A stretch of 64,000 nucleotides of DNA from Aricia agestis (GCF_905147365.1 NC_056408.1:7812001-7876000), one strand, 5' to 3'; positions 21,661-33,291 are shown, counted from the stretch's first letter. Notes: generated by a model from the sequence alone, not told the origin. A program made the numbers and translations.

Positions 21661-22165
21661 AGTTCATCGTCTCGTCAGTTTTTACGAAAAGTGCGGAAAC
21701 GTAGGAGCATGAAATTTTGCAGTTACAGTTTATAATATGGAGAAGGAGTGCATCGAGCCAATATTGTTTTAAAATTATGTTTTTATTATTCCTTATTTTA
21801 ATAATTAGTACATTAGACACACTACAACGTAGTGTGTAGTGTATGGTAGTGTGCATGTCGCAGCTGACTGGTTTAAATAGCCGTTCAATCAAACAGCTAG
21901 CCCTTGGACTGAACAACGCCATTCAATCACACGGCTTTACGTCGTTTAGTCGATTTGTTGACTACAAAGTTCAATACTACAGCTAGACGACGCTTAGCCA
22001 ACTGGTTTAATGGCAAATTATCTAGGGTTAGTTTAATATGTAATTTGGGAGAATAGGAAAACTTTTTGTATTTTTAAATTGAAAGATTATTCTCGGATTA
22101 AGTTTAAGGGGTGACCAAAAGTTTAATGCAATAAGTAAAAATAAAAAAACTCTGATGCGTGTTTT

Positions 22166-22460
22166 GTGACGGTCGCCGGCTGCTGCCGCAGCACAGTCAC
22201 AGTTCTAACCTAACCTACTTTTGGACTTTCTGGATTGTGTTTGTTTTTGTTTTGGCGGGGGGCTGCGCCCCCCGAGCCCCCCTTTTATTTGGGGACGGTC
22301 GCCGGCTGCTGCCGCAGCACGCTCGCTGCGCTCTCTCGGCTCCCTCTATGTTGTGGTCTAAGTCCTAACCTAACCTAACCAACTTTTGGACTTTCTGGAT
22401 TGTTTGTTTTTGTTTTGGCGGAGGGCTGTGCCCCCCGAACCCCCCTTTCGGGGGGGCTAA
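22166..22460. repeat. ~129-bp tandem repeat with GC hairpins and CCTAA units
   Basis: Two copies begin gacggtcgccggctgctgcc at about 22166 and 22295. Each includes ctaacctaacc (two to three units of the insect telomere-like CCTAA), cttttggactttctggatt and a hairpin of the ggggggctgcgcccccc type. The second copy carries a longer CCTAA run. Confidence 0.75.
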
Positions 22461-22589
22461 AAAACTGTATTCTAACTAATTTAGCACATACAATAATTAT
22501 AGCTGATTTATTATTTATGGAATTGCAATAAATACCTTGGTGATGTATTTCATAATCCCGTAATTTCTCCTCGAATATTTGTTGATATT

Positions 22590-23060
22590 TGTTGTGCTTA
22601 GTAAAGTTAGTAAATCTTTTAAAGGTCAATGTATACGCCTTTACAATAAAATCCCAGAAAACGTTCAAAATCTTTCCATTAATAAATTTAAAAAAGTAGT
22701 CAAAGAGCGTTTGTGTGCCAAAGCCTATTATAAGGTCAACGATTTCATAAACGATGGCACATCTTGAGAGTAGGATGGCTGCTTGCAAGGCTATTTCTAC
22801 ATTATTTTATGACTTACAATTATGTATGTATATTGACATTGTATAATTTTAAGTTACAACATTGTAAACCTTATTATAAAAGATTAATTTTTTTCTCACT
22901 TTTCTTGGTAAAAAAGTGGGCCTCGTGCGAGTTTCTTACACCGGTTCTTATCGGCGGGTTAGTTCCCGAACCGGTGGTAGGCATCATGTAGACGTTCAGA
23001 GAACATTTGCAAAAATTTATTCCGAATAAAAAAGTTTGAGTTTGAGTTTGAAATTTTGAT
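22590..23060 (+). pseudogene. LINE 3' end (CR1/Jockey-like)
   Basis: A frame at about 22620-22767 reads IRLYNKIPENVQN, then FKKVVKERLCAKAYYKVNDF, the usual C-terminus of several lepidopteran LINE reverse transcriptases. The 3' UTR that follows (gtgggcctcgtgcgag, ggcgggttagttcccgaacc) ends in a short ttgag-type tandem tail at about 23030-23050. It is heavily 5'-truncated. Confidence 0.65.
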
Positions 23061-23499
23061 TCATTCGTATGTGCCTCCATAATTTTTGTCTCTTTTATAA
23101 TACTTTTAACTTTTATTAACTACTTTCTTTCCGAAAAACAACCACAAACACCAACAAACACCTACTAACAACTAGCAAGTTGACGCCATATTGTAAATAA
23201 AACGCACCTAGCGCCGCAGCGGTGCGCACTGAACTACTTCAATTAGACGGCGGCTTTTGAATCAGCTGTAGTGTTGAACGTTTTGAGCGACTAAAATATT
23301 CAATCTAAAAGCTAGACGTGTGATTGAATGGCGTTGTTTAGTCAAAGGGCTTGAACTAAACAAGCCATTCAACGGCTATTTAAACCAGTTGGCTGCGACA
23401 TGCACACTACGATATTTTGAATGAAAAGCCTATACACACGAATTTGTATTGTATGACGTGTGTTTATGGTTGAAGTCTATTGTCAAATTAAAAATTGAT

Positions 23500-24460
23500 T
23501 GTTGTTTTTTTAATTAAATTTGAAATAGTCAATACTTTAAACGGGGAGCCAAAATAAGAAGAAGAAAGTCAATATTTTGGTAATAGAATTAAAAAGGAAT
23601 TTCGACCATTTGGCAATCTCTAGTTTAAATAATGCGTCAGTCGATTATGGACATGAAAAACTTATAATTATAATCTATGACTATATAAATATAATTATAT
23701 TTGGAGATTATATAGAAAAGTTTAAGAAATAAATTCTCCAATCCCTAAAGTACAATAATTTTACAGAAGCGACACTCACAGAATAAACACTCACTACTGA
23801 ACTTATTGGAAGTTGGAACAGGAAATTGGCACTAAATTCTAATAGAGGACGTATCTGAACTTTCTGCTCAGTTATTTGTTTTTCCGCGTCACCTCTTGTT
23901 ACTTTTTGTCCTATTTTTGTGGTGTCATTTCTGTCACGTTATCATTTTTACTGTCAAGTAAAAATGATAACGTGACACCACTGCAAGTCTATTTTGTGAG
24001 GTCGAGAAAAGAAAATCAGCTTTAAGAAAATCAGTGCCGATTGCAATGATTGCAATCAGCGCCGTGCAATAGGGGCTTCGAGTGCGGCGACCGAATCGAG
24101 AAATTACATAACGAAAATAAACCTAACACGCCCCACTCCAACTGGTACAGCTGTGCGGCGCTGAAGCCGTGCATCGTCTAACGTCGTTACAATTCGACAG
24201 ACTTCAGCACGTGTTTGTGTGCGTGCGACAGACATACCGCGGCAGTCCCCGAGTGCCACACGTGTTTTTTTTTTCAGTGAAGCGGTTAAAGATTATCGTT
24301 GGCTATTCCCGAAGCGAGGACACAGATTGGATGAAATATGATATGCGTAAACCGATGCGAGGGGAATTTAATTATTGCCAATTGGGAATTGGACCCTGTA
24401 CTTAGAGAGTGAGTTTTGGTCACGTAATATTTTTATTCTTATTTTACAAAAATATTACCT
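23500..24460. repeat. no gene seen; perfect hairpin at 23933-23976
   Basis: The hairpin has 19-bp perfect arms (gtcacgttatcatttttac) with a six-base loop. The surrounding DNA has short ORFs on either strand without family features. Confidence 0.5.
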
Positions 24461-24464
24461 ACGC

Positions 24465-24814
24465 TTAGGGTAGGTTGCACCAGAGACGTGGTTAAAGTTA
24501 AAGTTATGGTCAAAATTAAGGCTAACTTTAAACACACTTGGCCACAGAATTTGACAGATGACAGCTGGTCCGACAAGGCTATAAATGAACGTGGGCTGGG
24601 GCGCTGCTGGTAAAGGAGAACTGTAAAAAAATGCGTTTTTGTATGATGACAGCGTTAGTTCCTTTTTTCGCCACATTCATAAAATATTCTAAAGCCTTGT
24701 CGAGCTATGGTTAAATATGGCATCCATTTTTGACTCAAAGATTTGAGATTTTGCATTGTAGTTATAGTTAAAGTTTAAGTTATAGTTAAAATAACTTGGT
24801 GCAACCCATCCTTA
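24465..24814. mobile_element. MITE with GGTTGCACCA terminal inverted repeats
   Basis: ttagggtaggttgcacca on the left mirrors tggtgcaacccatccttag on the right; subterminal taaagttaaagttat words are also mirrored. This is the structure of a MITE family I recognise as abundant in moths. ORFs inside are incidental. Confidence 0.8.
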
Positions 24815-25021
24815 GTGATTTTTAATTATTCCGTTTGGAACAAACTTACAAAGTACTTAAAATACAAAAAAAAAACTTACACTTACGACGAATTTCTAAA
24901 TGAAATAAGTTAATTCCGCTACGTCATTTCCTAGTCACTAGTGGGATAAAACCTTGTATGACTTAGAAGCAGTTTACAATATTTTAGCTCTTAAAAATAT
25001 AACTCTATAATTAAAATACAT

Positions 25022-25399
25022 AATAATAATAATAATAATAATAATAATAGCTCCCACACCGGTTTCGGTGACGGTGGCCGGTTTCATTGAAACCAGGCCA
25101 GCTACGCAGGAGTAATTTATAGTGCCCAAGTGTGTGCGCAGTACACAAGAGCACTCTCTATTCCTTTACTCTCATTACCCAGTGGGACGGACGACCGACA
25201 CGACTGGCGAGAGATCAGGCGCAGGACCGACTTTTTACATGCCCATCCGACGCATGGATCATCTTACTTGTCAGACAATCAGGTGATCAGCCTGCATTGT
25301 CCTAACCAAACTTGGAAATAACATGTTTCCAACGCGGGAATCGAACCCACGACCTCTGAGTCAAGAGCCGCGCTCTATACCACTAGACCACGGAGGCGT
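25022..25399 (-). mobile_element. tRNA-derived SINE with (ATT)n tail and 12-bp TSD
   Basis: The minus strand begins with a tRNA-like head: A-box gtggtctagtggtatagagc, B-box gggttcgattccc (about 25329-25398). The body runs through to cggtgtgggag and an (att)n tail at 25022-25050. The target duplication is attaaaatacat at 25010-25021 and 25400-25411. Complete and well preserved. Confidence 0.9.
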
Positions 25400-26665
25400 A
25401 TTAAAATACATTATCATAATATAATCGTACACAAATCCCTTGCAAACATCTTAATTAAGAAGTTTAATACGCCTCCTACATCAAAACAGTTGGAAATGGG
25501 ATTCTAAACGTCTCCTCGTTCCTATGAAAGGCTTAAGAGGATACACCAGGGGCGAGAGAAATTGAAAATAGGTATTTGAAAATGTATTGGCTGTCTCACC
25601 AATCTCAAGTCTCCCACCGCAGAGCGTGATAGAGACAACACAACAAAAGTTCTAATAAAAGAACAGAAAATCTTCGATTCGTTGTCCGCTGATTCCTTCT
25701 CCAAAACTTAACCGATTTAAGTACTTTTTTCATTAAGAATTAAAGCAGGGCTTGAGCTGTGTTTCTATGTTTTATTTTTTTTGTATATTCTAGCCAGTTT
25801 TGTTTTCTGGGTGTTTGAACACAGAGGAAAATCTGGCCATTTTTTGGGTTTTTGGACGTTCTTATCTTTTTTAATAATAAAATTACGCAGGAGTAATTTA
25901 TAGTGCCCAAGTGTGTGCGCAGTACACAAGAGCACTCTCTATTCCTTTACTCTCATAACCCAGTGGGACGGACGACCGACACGACTGGCGAGAGATCAGG
26001 CGCAGGACCGACTTTTTACATGCCCATCCGACGCATGGATCATCTTACTTGTCAGACAATCAGGTGATCAGCCTGCATTGTCCTATCCAAACTTGGAAAT
26101 AACATGTTTCCAACGCGGGAATCGAACCCACGACCTCTGAGTCAAGAGCAGCGCTCTATACCACTAGACCACGGAGGCGTATTAAAATACATTATCATAA
26201 TATAATCGTACACAAATCCCTTGCAAACATCTTAATTAAGAAGTTTAATACGCCTCCTACATCAAAACAGTTGGAAATGGGATTCTAAACGTCTCCTCGT
26301 TCCTATGAAAGGCTTAAGAGGATACACCAGGGGCGAGAGAAATTGAAAATAGGTATTTGAAAATGTATTGCTGTCTCACCAATCTCAAGTCTCCCACCGC
26401 AGAGCGTGATAGAGACAACACAACAAAAGTTCTAATAAAAGAACAGAAAATCTTCGATTCGTTGTCCGCTGATTCCTTCTCCAAAACTTAACCGATTTAA
26501 GTACTTTTTTCATTAAGAATTAAAGCAAGGCTTGAGCTGTGTTTCTATGTTTTATTTTTTTGTATATTCTAGCCAGTTTTGTTTTCTGGGTGTTTGAACA
26601 CAGAGGAAAATCTGGCCATTTTTTTTGGGTTTTTGGACGTTCTTATCTTTTTTAATAATAAAATT
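25103..26665. repeat. 781-bp tandem duplication
   Basis: 25103-25883 is repeated head to tail at 25884-26665 with only about seven differences (substitutions and homopolymer length changes). The left breakpoint lies inside the SINE (tacgcagg), so the second copy lacks the SINE 3' end. The unit also includes about 480 bp of unassigned sequence downstream of the SINE. Confidence 0.9.
25884..26180 (-). mobile_element. Second, 3'-truncated SINE copy within the duplication
   Basis: Same SINE as 25022-25399, with the tRNA-like head at about 26110-26180 but without the (att)n tail. It arose by duplication, not by a new insertion, because the flanking attaaaatacat is copied along with it. Confidence 0.85.
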
Positions 26666-26839
26666 ATGAAAAAAGGAAAACATAGAGACATGCTAATAGT
26701 GGCCATAGATATTTAGGAAAAAAATCATAACTCTACCGGCATTATCCAGGGAGGAAACAGGGGACAACGTTTGTATGGAAAAACGGCGGTGTGGACTCCT
26801 CTTAAGTTGGGCACTCAAATGTAAATTAATGCTTGTTTC

Positions 26840-26940
26840 GCTCTTAATTTATTGTACTACAACTTACATGTAGTAGTAAATTAAGAGCTAAACACTTTTG
26901 TTTAGGGGTTTAATGCCTATTAAACCCCTAAACAAAAGTG
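26840..26940. repeat. Two adjacent hairpins
   Basis: First hairpin: arms 26840-26860 and 26870-26888, nearly perfect. Second: 22-bp perfect arms (cacttttgtttaggggttta core) at 26893-26914 and 26919-26940 with a gcct loop. Confidence 0.8.
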
Positions 26941-27034
26941 GTAGTTTTAAAGCTTATTCATTTCGGGTTGTTATTGATGATGTTTTTGCTACTGAGTTTA
27001 TTTGTAATACCTACTTTTAGTGTCAATACCTAAA

Positions 27035-27285
27035 TTTTTTAAATGAAAATAAGGGGGCAAACGAGCAAACGGGTCACGATGGAAAGCAACTTCCGTCGCC
27101 CATGGACACTCGCAGCATCAGAAGAGCTGCAGGTGCGTTACCGGCCTCTTAAGAGGGAATAGGGTAATAGGGGAGGGTAGGGAAGGGAACAGGGGAGGGT
27201 AGGGAAGGGAATAGGGTAGGGGATTGGGCCTCCGATAAACTCACTCACTCGGCGAAACACAGTGCAAGCGCTGTTTCACATAATA
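27035..27285 (-). mobile_element. Poly(A) SINE, head missing
   Basis: Same family as 16163-16490 (gcaaacgagcaaacgggtca, agtgagtgagtttatcgg on the minus strand). It ends at gctgtttcac, so the head is missing. Confidence 0.8.
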
Positions 27286-27976
27286 AATTATAGATCCCAT
27301 AGGCATGATTTCTATTTAATTATATACCATAGTGGAAGCATTTTATGGTGGAAGTTTCCACTATTATAAACCTTTCCTAGACATCCTACTAATATTATAA
27401 AGGTGAAAGTTTGGATGTATGTTTGTTACTCTTTCACGCAAAAACTACTAAACGGATTTTATTGAAACTTTACAATAATATAGTTTATACATCAGAATAA
27501 CACATAGGCTACAATTTTAACCGACTTTCAAAATAGAGGAGGTGTTATATTCGTTTTTGTATGTTCAACGATTACTCCGCTTTTCAAAATGTTTCTTTTG
27601 GTGTATAGGTTATCATCCCAATTTGGTACCATATTCATAAAAGTGGTGACCTGATGAATGGATAAGATAAGAAATCGAGAGAACTCCTCAAAATTTATAT
27701 GGAAACATGTGGTGACTTCGGTTTCCTGAGCAGTATTCTAAGCATATGCTACAAACAAGTAAGATTTTGCACCAAGGTATACCATGGTTTAGAAGGTGCT
27801 AAGAGAACTCCTGACTCCTTATAGATACAAGTTTGGGAGTTTCGACGTTGTTTTAAAAATGGAAAGCATAATATGCTACTATGCCAATTACATTCATCAG
27901 CATCTTCATCACTACCATGAACCATGTACCGTCCCATTTTGACCCCATTATTGGTACTTTTCATAGTCTCTTATTA

Positions 27977-29610
27977 TACAATGTGTCCCGACACCGGTGT
28001 CCGATCCTTTAATGTCATGATCTATCACATATTTTGTCGACAAATTGGCTCTCAAATTTTTCTCTCTCTCTCAGTTGTAAAATGGCAGCCATTTTAGTTT
28101 TTCTCAGGCTTTCACACTAATCTGATCAGTACTTCTCATGTAAATATCTTATGAAGATAAAAAAGGTCTCATTTGATAGCTAAACTTGTGGACTACGCTT
28201 ACACAGGCAATATGTTATAAATTTCGTGGAATCAAGCAAAGAAAAACCAAAGCTAAGGAAAAAAAATGTTTTTTTTTAAATTAATGGCTTTTTGTGAAAA
28301 ATCTAGCAAATTAAACTGGTTCTTTTTTGTTTTAAAAAGATAGAGGAGGTTTTTATCTTACATAAATTCTTTATTTCAATGCTCTAAGTCAGATAGTTTA
28401 GAAGTTATAACGATTTTCCTATGAAGCATAGGTCAGATTAGTATGAAGTCAGAGATTTTTTTTTTCAAAAGTTGGAGAAAATAAATTTGAAATCAAAATT
28501 TATGGCATATTTAAGTGATAAATTGGCTTTCAAATTATTATTTTTTCTCCAACTTTTGAAAAAAATATGTTTCTCTGCCTTCATACTGTTACGGTGCATG
28601 GTATACGGACACGTAGTGCCATCTAGCGACAAACCAGCGAAACTTACCGAGGGAACACAGGCAACCTAAATCCCCTACTCAATACTAGATGGAGTGAGAT
28701 GCGCAAGAACATACTCGAACCTTCTAGAAAAGTCCAACATTTGCTTACGTGTTTACCGGTTTATTTTGTTTACGTCTTTAGTTGTTTATGTTTATTGTGG
28801 TACATGCTCGAGCCTCCTAGAAAGTTCCCATACTTGTTTACGTGAATCGGGAACTTTCTGGAATTCGTCTCGCCATATAAAAGCCGCAGGTAGACGGCCC
28901 GTCAATTCAGTTCGTTTCGCAGGTTTCACTGAATTGACGGTTCGTCAATTCAGTGAAACCTGCGACTCTGCTACGACCTAGGACAGTGATAGTGCTTAGT
29001 GATTGGACCTAGTGATTAGTGTTTGGACTTAGTGCTAAGTATTGTGACCTAGTGTGTGCTTGTGTAACCTGGACTTAGTGAATAAAGTCTTCAAGAGAGT
29101 CACCAGGTCTTTCTCTCAAGTCCTCGAACCCTAGCACGTAACAATACTAATCTGACCTATACTTCATAGGAAAATCGTTATAACTTCTAAACTATCTGAC
29201 TTAGAGCATTGAAGTAAAGAATTTATTTAAGATGAAAACCTCCTCTATTTTTTTAAAACAAAAAAGAACCAGTTTAATTTGCTAGATTTATCACAAAAAG
29301 CCATTAATTAAAAAATACACAATTTTTTTTCTTAAACTTTGGTTTTTCTGTTTCATTCCACGAAATTTATAACATATTGCCTGTGTAAGCGTAGTCCACA
29401 AGTTTAGCTATCAAATGAGACCTTTTTTATCTTCATAGGAGATTTACATAAGAAGTACTGGTCAGATTAGTGTGAAAACCCGAGAAAAACTAAAATGGAT
29501 GCCATTTTACAACTGAGAGATAGAAAAAAAATTTGAGAGCCAATTCGTCGATAAATATGCCATAGATCATGACATTAAAGGATCGGACACCGGTGTCGGG
29601 ACACATTGTA
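27977..29610. repeat. ~1-kb palindrome interrupted by a solo LTR
   Basis: The left arm (27977 to about 28505) and right arm (about 28525-28586 plus 29148-29610) are inverted copies: tacaatgtgtcccgacaccg starts the left and its complement ends the right; gaccttttttatcttcat and aaaaccaaagc words are mirrored inside. The solo LTR splits the right arm. A decayed relative of one arm is at 5945-6965. Confidence 0.85.
28587..29143 (+). mobile_element. Solo LTR of the gypsy element, TSD ATAC
   Basis: 557 bp, starts TGTTACGG and ends CGTAACA, flanked by ATAC at 28583-28586 and 29144-29147. It matches the LTRs at 55657-56236 and 61524-62103 (in their sense orientation) over most of its length, for example ggacacgtagtgccatctag and aggacagtgatagtgct. 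It arises when the two LTRs of an insertion recombine. Its middle contains a perfect 23-bp hairpin absent from the other two LTRs. It has a TATA-like catataaaag at about 28873. Confidence 0.9.
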
Positions 29611-29659
29611 TATCACTTAAACCGCGGGTAACACCGCGGGACACAGCTAGTTGAAGAAT

Positions 29660-30290
29660 ATTTCTAGATTTAAATGACCAACTCTGTTCAGTCGTTCTCG
29701 AGTATAATAAGCAAGACCAACAAAATCCAAAATTCATTTTGATTTATATAGATAGATAAGTAAGTTGTAGAATGGAACGAAATTCACTAGTACTTTCATC
29801 TAGTTTTTTCTTTAGACTTAAAAGTTTTTTGTAAGTTTTTTACTTCAATATTGTGAAAAATATACACGTAAAACGCTTTTAGAATAATAAGTATTTACAT
29901 AAGCTTTGAATATGAAGGTTGTCTGGAAAACATTTTAATGGTGTCTATAATAATTATTAATCTGTGCAGGAAAATACCTACAAAAAATTAGTGACTTTAT
30001 TTTTAGGTTTATAGCATTTTCCGCCTGATAAATAAAAAAAAGTATAAATCCTTCCACTGCAAATTCAGTACAAAAATACTGATGTTTGGGTGCTTACTTC
30101 AAATTATTGGAAAAATGGAGACTTGTACATTAAAAGTACTGACATAACTCATATAGGTTGACATAAACTTTTTTATCAATAATATACCGAAGATTCTTGC
30201 ATCCTTCATCCATAATAAGAACGTCTGCGTTAAAGCTAAATCGCTAATTCAACAGTAGTACAGTCAACAGAGAAAAAACAGAAGAACTAG
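29660..30290. other. no gene seen
   Basis: AT-rich, without recognisable repeats or coding potential. Confidence 0.4.
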
Positions 30291-30292
30291 AC

Positions 30293-30394
30293 GATTCGCA
30301 TGTGCCAATGCACATGCGAATCCAGTCTAAATTCCACTGTCCATTCTTTCGAGACAGGAGCAATCCCCTGTCTCGAAAGAATGGACAGTGGAAT
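30293..30394. repeat. Two perfect hairpins in tandem
   Basis: 30293-30322: 12-bp arms (gattcgcatgtg) with a six-base loop. 30331-30394: 28-bp perfect arms (core ctgtccattctttcgagaca) with an eight-base loop. Confidence 0.9.
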
Positions 30395-30484
30395 ATCATG
30401 TCATGTCAATGTCATCTTGTGTCACAGGGATTACTTCGCTTACTCAGAAATCAGTTTATTTGTTCGTAGGCTATGATACGATAG

Positions 30485-30501
30485 ACACGCACACACACAC
30501 A

Positions 30502-30536
<35 letters not shown>
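30485..30536. repeat. (CA)n microsatellite
   Basis: Imperfect cacaca run. The ORF through it is low-complexity and not regarded as a gene. Confidence 0.9.
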
Positions 30537-30539
<3 letters not shown>

Positions 30540-31240
30540 GAGACACGTCAAACCACGTCTAACACAATATGACATGCCATCGGCGGTAATAGGTCTCACA
30601 GACGCTTTTTCAATTTTGTGTACCTGTAACTCCCACTGTGGCTTTGCCATGGCTATTACATGTTACTTGCGAAGCATAGTACAACTCAACAGTTCTAGCT
30701 ATTAAGAAAAGCGATAAAATCGCACGCATAGTTACCGAACTGAACAAAATAAAATATGACGGGTCTCACAGACCCAACTCCCATGACGCCGGGTTAAATT
30801 ACTTGAAATGTAGATTCCGTCGTCTGCGGTAGCTTACACGTGTCTTTGGAATTCACAATCCTGAAGGATTTCCATGGCGAATATTCAATGTGGGGATAAC
30901 GTATCAATGTTGGGATGACAAGGCATAAAATCTCCGCGGCATTGGCTGTATTGAATTCAGATCACGTAGTTTTTCATCATGACGAAGAGCTTTTCATAGA
31001 CATACTTGAGGCACTTTTGTATACGAATTTCTGAGAGCTCTCTTGTAATTCAGGTTATTTGAATTATTATATTCTGAACTCTGATTGTATCTGGGGGCAC
31101 GGCCGTGCCTCAGCCAAGCTTTTTAGCAAAGGAACGGCCGTAACATACTTTTCACCAAACGGTTCGCGGCTATTTCACACCCCCTTTATCTTCGACGTTA
31201 ACAAAACTAGGGATTTAGAAATTCGGCCACTAATAGCAAG
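30540..31240. other. no gene seen
   Basis: No family recognised. The 73-residue ORF at 31059-31280 lies at the edge of the following repeat and is probably repeat-derived. Confidence 0.35.
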
Positions 31241-31880
31241 TATTAAAACTAGCTTAACCTTCAAATTACATGAAATTTAGATAAGTAGTTTAATAGTTAC
31301 GGATGGTCAAAGATACTACATTTTGTCACTCACTGACTGACAGATCATCAAAATTCTAAGGTACTTATAGCAGACTTAGAACCTTGAAATTTGGTACCCG
31401 GATAAGTCTATATTTACAATGAAAGGAAAAATTATGAAACTGGCCAAGTGCGAGTCGGACTGGCGTACAGAGGGTTCCGTACCGTAAATTTGTATGGCAG
31501 CCCCCCTTAAATAATAAGTTTATTTAATTTTTATTATTAATTATTAAAGTTCAAATACAATTAAGTTTTTTCTGAAGTTATTAAGTTTTTTCTGAAGTTA
31601 TCAAACACCTTGCTGTTACCATTATGGATATAGAGCAAAAAAGGGAAAAAAATCGTGTTTGTTCTACGAGGCCTCCCATTAATAATTTATTTTATTTTAA
31701 TTGGACTATTAGCTTTTATAACGACACCAGAAATACATAATTTGTAAAAATTGCAACTATCCTAGCTATTGCGGTTCTCGAGATCCAGCCTGGTGACATA
31801 CGGATGGACGACGGACAGACAGCGAAGACTTATTAATACTTAATAGGGTCCCGTTTTCATCCTTTGGGCAGGGAAACCTA
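31240..31880 (+). repeat. Long copy of a lepidopteran interspersed repeat
   Basis: Has gtcactcactgactgacaga, ggccaagtgcgagtcggact, agggttccgtaccgtaaatt and ends with aatagggtcccgttttcatc. A 3' fragment lies at 6420-6600 and a reversed 5' fragment at 43225-43272. A 21-bp direct repeat (ttaagttttttctgaagtta) is duplicated at about 31562-31603. Non-coding; class uncertain. Confidence 0.6.
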
Positions 31881-32041
31881 AACTCTGAAAAGTAATATAT
31901 TAATAATATATTATATACCTAATACTTTATTAAATAACAGAAAAGATTTTTATGTTTGTAACTTTGCAAGAACAGTGTGAGTTTGGACTGCATAATATTT
32001 GTTTTACGTATTAAAATTTGATTTAAATATAAATGTAATCA

Positions 32042-32241
32042 GCGGGGCTAAAATGGTCACATTTAGCAATTCCTCTCAATCAATTCAGCAAATGAATTGT
32101 CAAAACTGTCAAAGTGACAAATGTCAAATTAGTACAAATTACTAGACATGAATTGCAAGCAGATTGCAATTAGCGTTTTAAAGAAATGAATCATATTATG
32201 ATTCATAATATGATTCTACAAAGCGACCATTTTAGCCCCGC
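32042..32241. mobile_element. MITE with GCGGGGCTAAAATGGTC terminal repeats
   Basis: gcggggctaaaatggtc on the left is mirrored by gaccattttagccccgc on the right. The interior has aatcatattatgattcataa near the right end. A truncated relative lies at 46948-47020. About 200 bp, no ORF. Confidence 0.8.
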
Positions 32242-32615
32242 AGTACTGCGATATACACTCATTACTCGCTCGATATAATATGGGAGTTTTAACTTTTAAG
32301 TTAACACGTGAAATAAGGTGTGCTCCTTTCCTGCGAGGACGTCGAGATGCTTACATGAGTGCTGCTATGTATTCAACGGTAATGCTGAAAATGACCACCT
32401 TCAAGTATAAAAGCTTAAGAGTCAATTATATTATATGAATATAATAATCGACTTAGAACTCAGAAGTATAAAATTTACGTTACGTTTTCCACCTATAGAA
32501 CTAACTAAGCCTCAAAGAAAATATATAAAGGAGATAGATAATGGGTGCTAAGCTAAGCACAGAAAAGTTATAACGTGACCTGAAAAGAAAAGAAAAAAAC
32601 TTAAAAAAAAAGAAA

Positions 32616-33160
32616 TGAAATCCCACCAAAAACATGAGATGTAAAAGGAGCCAAGCAAAATACTGCAAAGCTATTCAATACTTCTGTCGTAAGAAGTTTT
32701 CAGATCACATCCAAGCCAAGCCTTCAACTTATTTTGTAATTTAAATCAACATTCAATAAATGTATCAATAGATTTATTTATTTTATAATTATTATAGTAG
32801 CTTGGCAATGAGCACCAAAGAAATAATAAGCGACTATTTGGATTTATTGGGTACCATCGGCCACATGCGTCGTCACTCGTCACATACTAAAACACTTTAC
32901 GCTTGCCGTCTGTGTAAGTATGAACTCCTCCAAATATGCAGTTTTATATTTGTTTCTCTTGTGCTCATTGCCGAGCCACTATAATAATTATAAAATAAAG
33001 AAATCTATTGATACATTTCCTGAATGTTGATTTAAATTACAAAATAAGTTGAAGGCTTGGCTTGAATATGATCTGAAAACTTTTTACGACAGAAGTATTG
33101 AATAGCTTTGCAATATTTTGCTTGGCTCCTTTTACATTTCATGTTTTTGGTGGAATATAT
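32616..33160. mobile_element. Foldback element with ~180-bp arms
   Basis: Left arm 32616 to about 32795 (ccaccaaaaacatgagatg, agccttcaacttattttg) is matched inverted at about 32985-33160. The spacer's ends (agtagcttggcaatgagcac and its complement) extend the pairing. No ORF of known family in the loop. Confidence 0.8.
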
Positions 33161-33205
33161 TATTATGTGTGCTACATTTTAAAAGTTTCATATTACAATT
33201 ATTAT

Positions 33206-33291
33206 TGACTTTATGATACTCAAATAAGCATCAATGCTTGCTAGGAATATCTTCCAATTTGACAATATTTGAGTATCATAAAATCAATTAT
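33206..33291. repeat. Short inverted-repeat element
   Basis: attgactttatgatactcaa is mirrored by ttgagtatcataaaatcaat about 45 bp on. Confidence 0.7.

Larger units (their letters stand above)
21847..23411. mobile_element. DNA element with ~165-bp terminal inverted repeats
   Basis: The left end (about 21847-22012, with gtgtgcatgtcgcagc, ccattcaatcacac) is repeated inverted at about 23232-23411 (gctgcgacatgcacac). The ends are related to the compact element at 46047-46262. Between them lie a tandem GC-rich repeat and a LINE 3' fragment, both later insertions or captured sequence. No transposase ORF is present. Confidence 0.65.
27384..29650 (+). mobile_element. Non-autonomous Helitron, 2.27 kb, with nested insertions
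   Basis: Starts TCCTACTAATATTATAAAGG after A at 27383 and ends with a ccgcgggtaacaccgcgg hairpin and CTAG before T at 29651. The early interior (gtttgttactctttcacgc, aacggattttattgaaac) recurs reversed at 8765-8875. It contains the long palindrome at 27977-29610 and the solo LTR at 28587-29143. Without the LTR the element would be about 1.7 kb. No replicase is encoded. Confidence 0.8.

Noticed and set aside
22200..22381. Telomere remnant
   Set aside because: Only two to three CCTAA units per copy, inside a longer tandem unit; too short for an interstitial telomere.
25329..25398. tRNA gene on the minus strand (repeated at about 26110-26180)
   Set aside because: It is the head of a SINE with (att)n tail and exact target duplications; the second copy is part of the tandem duplication.
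30388..30705. 105-residue ORF with a His/Thr run
   Set aside because: Runs through a (CA)n microsatellite and a hairpin; no family.
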